Source: Deltaproteobacteria bacterium
Lineage (GTDB): Bacteria > Desulfobacterota > SM23-61
Assembly (NCBI GenBank): GCA_016234425.1
Contig: JACRCA010000138.1
Location: 1 to 5,769, forward strand
Direction: 5' to 3'
DNA length: 5,769 nucleotides
Position numbers and translations under genes: made by a program. Below the pieces are notes generated by a model. The model saw only the letters and a list, made by a program, of their open reading frames with translations. It was not told the origin of the DNA and made no database searches. Of the stretch, positions 1-5,597 are shown in pieces. Position 1 is the stretch's first letter. The number at the start of each line of letters is the position of its first letter.

Positions 1-195
1 CCACAGGCTACGGGCCGCGACAACGAGGCCCAGCAGGGCCAGACTCCCCCCCAGAATAGAGGGGAAATAACCGGGTCCCATGCGCATGGCGTTCCCCATG
101 GGATAACTACGCGCCATCAGCAAGGCAAAGACACCAAAAAAAATGAAAACCAGCCCGGCGTACAAATCCTTAGGGTTGCGGATCTTAATTCTCAT
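1..195 (-). CDS. tctB: TctB-family small permease of a tripartite tricarboxylate transporter (partial, N-terminal 65 residues)
   Basis: This is the start of the small membrane subunit of a TTT-type secondary transporter, which works with the large permease TctA and a periplasmic binding protein TctC to import carboxylates. The visible 65 residues begin MRIKIRNPKDLYAG and contain ARSYPMG and MGPGYFP, the pattern typical of TctB (DUF1468). A first membrane helix covers about residues 11-29 and a second begins near residue 46. Full-length members have about 150 residues and four helices, so more than half lies beyond the left edge, where tctA would be expected. The ATG at 195 is the only sensible start, since the family N-terminus begins right there. 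The purine-rich AGGGGAG just upstream is closer to the ATG than ideal. No tctC precedes it: upstream lie the repeat region and the mutase. The substrate is unknown. Confidence 0.88.
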   Translation of the reverse strand, partial: MRIKIRNPKDLYAGLVFIFFGVFALLMARSYPMGNAMRMGPGYFPSILGGSLALLGLVVAARSLW

Positions 196-229
196 GCTCC
201 CCTGTTTTCCTCATCGAAGGTGATATTGG

Positions 230-397
230 TTACCCTAATCTGTCGCACTTCTCCGGGAAATTTTTAATTATGGAACGGGCCAACGATGTTTGCAGCATTG
301 CCATGCCGCCACCGGGTAAATTTTTTAATGTGAGAAACCAACTCCGTAGGAAGGCTAGTAGACCGATTCCAAAGTAAAAATAGAGCAGAGGCGTCAT
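230..397 (-). CDS. Doubtful small ORF, 55 residues, possible membrane peptide
   Basis: An ORF of 55 codons starts at an ATG that is part of the end of the palindromic repeat and stops 34 bases before tctB. The product begins MTPLLYFYFGIGLLAFLRSW, a plausible membrane segment. A basic tail follows that contains LKNLPGGG and IIKNFPEK. No convincing SD precedes the ATG (the upstream bases are the repeat, CTCCTCGCA), and the codons show no clear bias. The reading frame also stays open upstream through the repeat, so its openness says little. I do not recognise a family. It could be a real small gene, the tail of a gene whose front was replaced by the repeat, or chance, which I think slightly more likely. 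Confidence 0.25.
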   Translation of the reverse strand: MTPLLYFYFGIGLLAFLRSWFLTLKNLPGGGMAMLQTSLARSIIKNFPEKCDRLG

Positions 398-475
398 TGC
401 GAGGAGCGGAGCGACGAAGCAATCTCGTAGTGATTTCAGACATTTAGTAGATTGCTTCGCTTCGCTCGCAATGAC
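393..475. repeat. Imperfect long inverted repeat, REP/MITE-like palindromic element
   Basis: The left arm (393-425) begins GTCATTGCGAG and ends GAAGCAATCT. The right arm (449-475) is its reverse complement, running AGATTGCTTCG to CTCGCAATGAC. The arms are 33 and 27 bases long. They match closely at both ends, and the left arm carries about 6 additional bases in the middle. The spacer is 23 bases. Transcribed from either strand this would form a strong hairpin. Palindromes with the GTCATTGCGAG end are familiar to me as dispersed intergenic repeats in many environmental bacterial genomes; that part is memory, not something this window shows. Only one copy is present here. It may be a non-autonomous mobile element or a transcript-end hairpin for the mutase operon. 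Confidence 0.8.
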
Positions 476-537
476 AGCCGTGTTGACACGATAATTAGGA
501 AACTCTGTACTCGTTGCCGAAGGAAGCGGAATGGGTA

Positions 538-2253
538 TTAAAAAGCAGTGGCCTTAAACTCGCCGAATACCTTTCTGAATACGCCGTATATTTCGCCAAT
601 CGTGGCGTAGGCTCTTACCGCTTCCAAGACCGCCGGAACAATGTTCGTCTTTGGATGAGTGGCCTTTTTCGTAGTCACTTCGCCCAATTCTTCCAGGCGC
701 TGTCTCACAAGTATATTATCTCTTTCCTTTCTGAGCCTCTGAAGACGCTCTACCTGCCGGAGTTCATTTTGGGGGTCCACCTGGAAAATATCGATCGGGA
801 TTTCTTCATCCTTCTGCATAAAATTAATGCCGAGGATCTTCCTTTCCCCCGATTCGATCCACTTCTGGTACTTGTACAGGCCCTCCATTTCCTGGGCAAA
901 AATATACCCTTTTTCGATCGCGGGGATTACGCCCCCCCTCTGTTCCACTTCTTTGACCCAGTGTCTGGCTTCCTCTTCAATCTGCGAGGTCAGCTTCTCA
1001 ACATAATAAGACCCCCCCATGGGATCCACCACATTCTGCAGGCCACATTCGTGATGAAGAATAAACTTCACCTGGTTGGCGACCCGGGTCGACTCGGAGG
1101 TGGGGAGAGCCAGTGCTTCGTCAAACGCCGGAGCCCAGGTGTGTTCAATGCCTCCCAGAATGGCCGCCAGGACCTCCATGGTAATCCGGGCCAGATTATT
1201 CAGGGGCTGCTGGGCGGTCATGCGCCGAATGGCGGCATAGGTAGTGATACGCAATCCACAGACTCGCGGATCCTCGCAATTGTATTTTTCCTTGATAATT
1301 CTCGCCCATAGCCGGCGGGCGGCCCTGAACTTGGAGACTTCCTCAAAGAGATCGATGTCTGCTTCGGCATGAAGTTCCATTTTGGGAACAAATTGTTCTA
1401 AAGAGAGCCCTCTACTTAGAGCCGAGTCAATGTAGGTAAGAAAATTGGCAATACCGAACCCGATTTCCTGAGCGGCGGTGACCCCTCCCGAACGCATCTG
1501 GCCGGTACAAACATACTGGGGCACCCATTGCTCATGCCATTTATCCTCAAAATTGCGGCATATATATTCAACTACATCGGTAGAAAGTTCCACAGCCATC
1601 GGCACCGGGAAAATATAGGTGCCCCGGCCCTGATACTCTCTTATGGGATCGTTCTGGATCTTGAAACGACGGAGAAAGGCGGGGTTGATACTCCGTTTCT
1701 CTGCCAAAACCAAAATAAGAGATAGGGCATAAGCGGCAATACTGTTCGCCACAAAACCAATGCCCACCTTGGCCAGGTCAATACCTTCCAGGCTTCTTTC
1801 GATGTCCGCGCGAGAGGCCAGAGCGACCCCGACTTTTCCTACCTCGCCTTTCGCCATCAGATCATCCGAGTCCAATCCGATTTGGGTGGGGAGGTCTAAG
1901 GCTATAGTGATCACAGTGGCTCCATGATTGATTAAGTCCCGATACCGATCGTTGGCGCTCTCGCCCGACCCGTAGCCGGCATAAAAATCATGAGGCCACT
2001 CAAAAGACCGGTATCCGTTTGGCATACGTCCCCGAGTAAAAGGAAACTGGCCTGGGAACCCTATGTCCCGCTGATAGTCCAACCCTTCTATGTGGACCGG
2101 GGTATAGAGAGGCTCAACTGGATTGCCACTCAGGGTCTTAAATTCCTTCTTAGTCTCAGGCATCTTATCCAGGCTGGGACGGCGAACCTGCTCCTCCCAC
2201 TGGCGAAGGGCTGTTTTAACCGTCGTTTTCTCTTTGCTTTTGGTCTTCGGCAT
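538..2253 (-). CDS. Acyl-CoA mutase large subunit, methylmalonyl-CoA mutase family (divergent active site)
   Basis: This is the catalytic TIM-barrel subunit of an adenosylcobalamin-dependent acyl-CoA mutase, which rearranges the carbon skeleton of a CoA thioester by a radical mechanism. Family blocks seen: PGQFPFTRG (68-75), DLPTQIGLDSD (120-130), GEVGKVGVA (136-144), IQND (199-202), GRGTYIFP (209-216), TAQQPLNN (346-353), FDEALALPT (377-385), DPMGGSYYVE (410-419) and AIEKGY (445-450). Its 571 residues end where a one-chain enzyme would continue into the B12 domain, so it is the split type and needs a separate small subunit, not seen here. Tyr91 and Arg210 align with the methylmalonyl-CoA mutase residues that contact the substrate. 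The catalytic His of the SGYHxxEAG motif is Gln252, and the SLHTN and FHTQT segments are also changed (EHTWA, ITTYA). The substrate is therefore uncertain. The ATG at 2253 has the SD GAGGAGGAG and overlaps the ligase gene by 38 bases, suggesting translational coupling. Confidence 0.93.
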   Translation of the reverse strand: MPKTKSKEKTTVKTALRQWEEQVRRPSLDKMPETKKEFKTLSGNPVEPLYTPVHIEGLDYQRDIGFPGQFPFTRGRMPNGYRSFEWPHDFYAGYGSGESANDRYRDLINHGATVITIALDLPTQIGLDSDDLMAKGEVGKVGVALASRADIERSLEGIDLAKVGIGFVANSIAAYALSLILVLAEKRSINPAFLRRFKIQNDPIREYQGRGTYIFPVPMAVELSTDVVEYICRNFEDKWHEQWVPQYVCTGQMRSGGVTAAQEIGFGIANFLTYIDSALSRGLSLEQFVPKMELHAEADIDLFEEVSKFRAARRLWARIIKEKYNCEDPRVCGLRITTYAAIRRMTAQQPLNNLARITMEVLAAILGGIEHTWAPAFDEALALPTSESTRVANQVKFILHHECGLQNVVDPMGGSYYVEKLTSQIEEEARHWVKEVEQRGGVIPAIEKGYIFAQEMEGLYKYQKWIESGERKILGINFMQKDEEIPIDIFQVDPQNELRQVERLQRLRKERDNILVRQRLEELGEVTTKKATHPKTNIVPAVLEAVRAYATIGEIYGVFRKVFGEFKATAF

Positions 2254-3686
2254 ATCTCCTCCTCAATTCCCGATGCAGTATTTTCCCCGCGGCATTTTTG
2301 GGAAGTTCTGTAAAAAAATCTATGGTCCGGGGCTTCTTATAACTGGATAGGCGTTCTTTGCAGAAGTTGCTGAGTTCCTCGGCGCTCGCCTGAAGCCCTT
2401 CTTTCAATACGATGCAGGCTTTAATGGCTTCACCCCATTCGGGATCCGGAACACCGATTACGGCAGCCTCAGCAACGGCTGGATGCTGATAGAGCACTTG
2501 TTCCACTTCATTGGGGAACACATTTAATCCGCCGGTAATGATCATTTCCGTCTTCCGGCCCCCGGTTAGATAGATATACCCATCCTCATCCAACGTGGCC
2601 AGATCATTCGTATGGACCCAGCCATGGCGAATGGTTTTCGCAGTCTCTTCGGGGCGGTTGAGATAACCAGTCATGATATGATCGCCTTTTACAATCAGCT
2701 CTCCCAATTCTCCTGGGACCACCTCTTGGCCCTCGGAATTAACCACTTTCACTTGAACCATGGTGTAGGGACGGCCGACGGAACCCAAGCGTTTCGCTCT
2801 CTTCATGGGCTCCTCATACGAGTAGTCTTCTATTTTCAGGGCACAAATCGAGACTGCGGCCTCCGTCTGTCCATACCCCTGGATAAAAACAGGCCCAAAG
2901 ACATCAATGGCCTGTTTGAGCCTCTCCACGGGCATGGGGGAAGCGCCAAAAATGATGGCCCGAAGGCTACTCAGGTCGCGCTTTTTTATATCCGGGGAAT
3001 CCAGGAGCCTGAGTATGAGGGTGGGGACCGTCTTGATCACGGTAATTTTTTCTTTTTCTATGAGATCAAAGGCTACATCCGGGTCAAAATGCGGAACCAC
3101 AAAATGCGTGGCTCCCCTGATCCATATGGGGAGGATCCGCCACCCAGCCCCGTGATAAAGCGGTTGAAGGGCGAGGAAGCGGTCTCTGGACTCCAGGAAC
3201 GGCATCTGGTCCAGGAGAAGGATCCTAGAAACAGCAAGCCAGCTTCGATAGGGCAGCATAATTCCTTTGGGTGTCCCCGTCGTCCCGGAAGTGTAGCGGA
3301 GCTCCCCTAAATCGTCCAAATTTAACTCCAGATCCGGTTCCAGAGGGCTGGCGTCGGCGATCAACTGCTCATATTCGAGCATTCCGGACTCCTGCCCATC
3401 AAAACAGATAAAATGCTTCACCGTTTGCAGTTGGCCCAGAATGGGCCGCAGGAGGCCGGAGTAACAATGCTGCAATATAAGGGCTTCGCTCCCCGAGTCG
3501 TTGAATTGAAAAAGCAACTCCGCCCCTCCTCCCTGGACGAAGTCCAAGGGAGGCCAAAGCATTTGCCAACCGATTGGCCCGCTCATTTACTACTCAAAAA
3601 CTCAAGGCATGGCCTTCATAGACAACTGCGGGTTTTTGGGCAAAATAGATGGCGCTTTTCCGGATTAGATCTTTCTGGGTAGTCAT
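2216..3686 (-). pseudogene. AMP-forming acyl-CoA synthetase (fatty-acyl-CoA ligase type), disrupted in the N-terminal part
   Basis: An intact version would activate a carboxylic acid to its CoA thioester with ATP. The natural start is probably the ATG at 3686 (MTTQKDLIRKSAIYFAQKPA, then YEGHALSF). A TGA at 3594-3596 interrupts it, yet family-like sequence continues in the same frame as VVNERANRLANALASLGLRPG to about 3531. Homology then jumps to another frame (FQFNDSGSEALIL), with roughly 38 family residues missing at a G-rich junction near 3518-3533. From there to the stop at 2216 it is open and well conserved: P-loop YTSGTTGTPKG (near 3263-3292), GYGQTEA (near 2858-2878), the hinge segment HTNDLATLDEDGY, GGLNVFPNEVE, and the C-terminal Lys in PKNAAGKILHRE. 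An ATG at 3586 could open the second frame, but its first residues do not match the family. Good conservation of the rest suggests recent decay or a sequence error. Confidence 0.85.
2256..2264 (-). promoter_or_regulatory. Strong Shine-Dalgarno of the mutase gene, inside the end of the ligase gene
   Basis: On the minus strand GAGGAGGAG sits two bases before the mutase ATG at 2253, with the GGAGG core several bases upstream. It lies within the last codons of the ligase reading frame, which encode the Arg-rich stretch RRRYAED. Because this site is strong, the mutase can probably be translated even though translation of the ligase is interrupted upstream. Confidence 0.8.
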
Positions 3687-3852
3687 CTTTTTTTCTCTAC
3701 ATAAACAGGGTTCTGACCTTTTCTGGAATTCCAGGGAAAACCATTCCAGAGCGAGTTTGGCTTTTAAGGGAGAATAAAAGAGAAATCGGAAGCCTTTGGC
3801 CAAAGAGGCAGTTCCTCATTGGCTTTGTTCTTTGGCACCTGCAAAACCTTGC
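3687..3852. other. 166-base gap between thiolase and ligase pseudogene
   Basis: No gene is supported here. The gap holds two perfect 12-base palindromes, CTGGAATTCCAG at 3723-3734 and CTTTGGCCAAAG at 3794-3805. It is longer than the other gaps inside this gene run, so a separate promoter for the ligase-mutase pair could lie here, but I see no convincing -35/-10 pair. The SD before the ligase ATG is weak (GTAGAG followed by an A-run). Confidence 0.5.
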
Positions 3853-5043
3853 TTACAGCTTTAAAATCGTCCCCATGCTCACAGCCGCCTCACCCGCGAC
3901 CAACCCCCCACTATTTTGAGCCAGGGCAATTTGGGGCCCCTTTCCCTTCCGCCCTGGGACCTGCCGTTTCCCCGCCTCGCCGCGGAGCTGCCAGACGAGC
4001 TCAGCGATCATGGCCAGTCCTGTAGCGCCGACAGGATGTCCTCTGGCCGCCAATCCGCCGCTTGGGTTCACAGGAATAGTCCCCTTAAGTGAGGTGCGCT
4101 CCTCCTCGATCATGCGTGGCGCCTCCTCGGGAGTGAAAAGTCCGCAGGCAACGCAGCGGATCATCTCGCCGGGAGCCATGGCGTCATGGACTTCAACCAC
4201 ATCCAGATCCTCCGGTCCCACACCGGACCGCTCGTACGCCCTGTAGATGGGGATGCGATAAGACGCCAGCTCGCCGTCGTCTTCCTTTCGGGGATCATGG
4301 AAATGTAGGGAATAGAGTTCGCAGGCGGCAATCGTGGGAAGGGGTTTGGAGGAATACCGGTGGGCGGTTTCCTTCGCACAGAGGATCGCCGCTGCCGCTC
4401 CATCGGCCATACTGGAGCACATATAGAGTGTCAGAGGGTAGGCGACCAATCGGGAGCTTAACACCTCTTCCATGGTCATCGGCTTCTGGTACTGGGCAAA
4501 GGGGTTCAGCGAGCCGTTATATTTATTCTTCACCGTGACCTTGGCAAAGTGCTCCTGCGTCCACCCATAATCTTCCATATACCGGCGCAGCCTCATGGCG
4601 TAATTGCCCACGAATTGGAAGCCCAGCCCGCCCAGCAATTCCATATCGCTATCCGCAGCCAAGGCGCTGAGCGAGCGGGCCGTGTCTTCACAGAACATTT
4701 TTTCCACACCCAAGACCAGCGCGGTATCGTGGATGCCCGCCCCGATGGCGATCCAGGCTTCGCGCAGACCGATGCTCGAAGACGCACACGCCCCTTCGAC
4801 ATTGGTGACGGGAATCCCCGTAAAGCCTGCATCCCGCAGGATAACCTGTCCTCGAACTCCCTCTTGTCCGGTGATCAGGCCGGCCAAACTATTGCCCACG
4901 TAAGCAGCTTCGATGAGCTTGGGGTCAATGCCGGCATCGTGGATCGCGTTCCACACAGCCACCCGCCCCAGATCCTTCAAGCTCAGATTTAAAAACCTGC
5001 CAAATCTGTGCATCCCCACGCCGATGATAGCTACTTCGCGCAT
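3853..5043 (-). CDS. Thiolase, SCP2/SCP-x-like (acetyl-CoA acetyltransferase family)
   Basis: A cytoplasmic thiolase, expected to cleave a 3-oxoacyl-CoA with CoA or to run the reverse condensation. The 396 residues cover both thiolase halves and carry no sterol-carrier domain. The nucleophilic Cys is Cys86 in VEGACASSS. VEVHDAM (His286) and NPSGGLAARGHPVGATG (His336) are the typical second-half motifs. The second Cys of classical biosynthetic thiolases is missing: the matching segment is ALAQNSGG, where SCP-x-like relatives often have HN. This places it in the group that normally works with a Zn-ribbon/OB-fold protein, and that gene lies 48 bases upstream. The ATG at 5043 is preferred because GGGGGAG sits 8 bases before it; a TTG two codons earlier would leave only 2 bases of spacing. 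The substrate cannot be read from the sequence. The BbsB thiolase of anaerobic toluene breakdown is one functional parallel. Confidence 0.93.
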   Translation of the reverse strand: MREVAIIGVGMHRFGRFLNLSLKDLGRVAVWNAIHDAGIDPKLIEAAYVGNSLAGLITGQEGVRGQVILRDAGFTGIPVTNVEGACASSSIGLREAWIAIGAGIHDTALVLGVEKMFCEDTARSLSALAADSDMELLGGLGFQFVGNYAMRLRRYMEDYGWTQEHFAKVTVKNKYNGSLNPFAQYQKPMTMEEVLSSRLVAYPLTLYMCSSMADGAAAAILCAKETAHRYSSKPLPTIAACELYSLHFHDPRKEDDGELASYRIPIYRAYERSGVGPEDLDVVEVHDAMAPGEMIRCVACGLFTPEEAPRMIEEERTSLKGTIPVNPSGGLAARGHPVGATGLAMIAELVWQLRGEAGKRQVPGRKGKGPQIALAQNSGGLVAGEAAVSMGTILKL

Positions 5044-5050
5044 ATGCAAT

Positions 5051-5057
5051 TCTCCCC
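5051..5057 (-). promoter_or_regulatory. Shine-Dalgarno deciding the thiolase start
   Basis: GGGGAGA on the minus strand sits about 7 bases before the ATG at 5043 but only 1-2 bases before the in-frame TTG at 5049. It therefore selects MREVAIIGVG as the N-terminus, which also matches where thiolases usually begin. Confidence 0.7.
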
Positions 5058-5091
5058 CAAAACAGGTTTGGAAGTTTCTGATTTGGTGTGC

Positions 5092-5511
5092 CTAAACGGG
5101 CTTGAATTTCCAACCGATGATTTCATTCCCCTGCGCATCCTCGCGGAGTTTATCGATAACCAACTCCACCTCCTGCCCTCTTTTAAGGGCGTCATCCCTA
5201 ATTTCCGTTCCGGTGATGATGGTAAAGATTCTTGTCCCTTCAGGCAGGATCACGTAGCCGATGATATAGGGGGCTGTGAATCCGGAAGGAGCCTGGCGTA
5301 AGACAGCGAAGGTATCGAGCTTTCCCCTGCGGCTCAAAGAAATTTCCTCCATCGTATGATCCTTCATGCAGCTTGGGCATACCCATGATTTAGGAAAAGC
5401 CACATAGCCACAATGAGAACATTTACTTCCGATCAGGTAGGGTTGATCGCCCGGCGAGTCGGGCAGGTGAAATAACCCTTGCTTGATGGGTACCTTCTTT
5501 TTTTCCGCCAA
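5092..5511 (-). CDS. Zn-ribbon domain-containing OB-fold protein (DUF35 type), thiolase partner
   Basis: A small cytoplasmic protein of 139 residues that in known systems binds next to a thiolase and helps position acyl-CoA intermediates; it is not itself known as an enzyme. After an N-terminal helix-like stretch (PIKQGLFHLP) come four zinc-ligand Cys in CSHCGYVAFPKSWVCPSC (Cys31, Cys34, Cys45, Cys48). An OB-fold follows from about residue 62 to the end (GKLDTFAVLRQAP, YIIGYVILPEGTRIFTIITG, GQEVELVIDKL, GWKFKPV). Length and order match the family. An earlier in-frame TTG at 5589 would add 26 residues, but that extension (EITDLDYHLGIGISNLPP) looks like translated spacer and has little SD. The TTG at 5511 has AAAGGAGGG just upstream. 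It is 48 bases upstream of the thiolase and clearly the same operon. The parallel is BbsA with BbsB and the archaeal thiolase/HMG-CoA synthase complexes. Confidence 0.92.
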   Translation of the reverse strand: MAEKKKVPIKQGLFHLPDSPGDQPYLIGSKCSHCGYVAFPKSWVCPSCMKDHTMEEISLSRRGKLDTFAVLRQAPSGFTAPYIIGYVILPEGTRIFTIITGTEIRDDALKRGQEVELVIDKLREDAQGNEIIGWKFKPV

Positions 5512-5515
5512 ATTT

Positions 5516-5524
5516 CCCTCCTTT
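5516..5524 (-). promoter_or_regulatory. Strong Shine-Dalgarno that fixes a TTG start
   Basis: AAAGGAGGG on the minus strand ends four bases before the TTG at 5511. It is the best SD in this part of the window. It supports the shorter 139-residue Zn-ribbon/OB-fold protein over the longer frame that begins at 5589. Confidence 0.75.
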
Positions 5525-5597
5525 ATCCCCGCAGGGGGCAAATTCGAAATCCCAATTCCCAAATGATAATCTAAATCCGTAATCTCCAATCGTCGCC

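Larger units (their letters stand above)
196..537. other. Intergenic region between mutase and tctB
   Basis: This 342-base stretch holds no confident gene. It contains a long imperfect inverted repeat (393-475), a doubtful 55-codon ORF (230-397, minus strand), and two similar A/T-rich words, at 253-268 and 312-329. After the mutase stop, the minus-strand transcript would run through the inverted repeat and then into a T-rich stretch around 373-385. The hairpin could therefore act as a transcript end, but it is not a canonical terminator. I could not identify a promoter for tctB with confidence. Confidence 0.6.

Noticed and set aside
479..490. Short palindrome CGTGTTGACACG as a terminator
   Set aside because: Only five base pairs with a two-base loop and no T-run after it.
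514..1311. 265-codon plus-strand ORF opposite the mutase
   Set aside because: It is antisense to a clearly conserved mutase, has no family-like motifs, and arises from codon bias of the real gene.
2612..3310. 232-codon plus-strand ORF opposite the acyl-CoA ligase
   Set aside because: It is a shadow of the conserved ligase motifs on the other strand; its translation is low-quality and unrecognisable.
3687..3803. Extension of the ligase N-terminus to an upstream TTG at 3803
   Set aside because: The added 39 residues do not resemble ligase N-termini, and the ATG at 3686 begins right where family-like sequence starts.
3697..3819. 40-codon minus-strand ORF in the thiolase-ligase gap, ending just before the ligase ATG
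   Set aside because: No SD, no recognisable composition or family. The position is suggestive of a leader peptide but there is no attenuator-like structure.
4549..4992. Plus-strand ORFs opposite the thiolase
   Set aside because: They overlap the conserved thiolase Cys region in antisense and show no independent support.
5057..5071. CCAAA/TTTGG hairpin before the thiolase SD as a riboswitch or attenuator
   Set aside because: A five-pair stem of low stability with no other structural elements in the 48-base gap.
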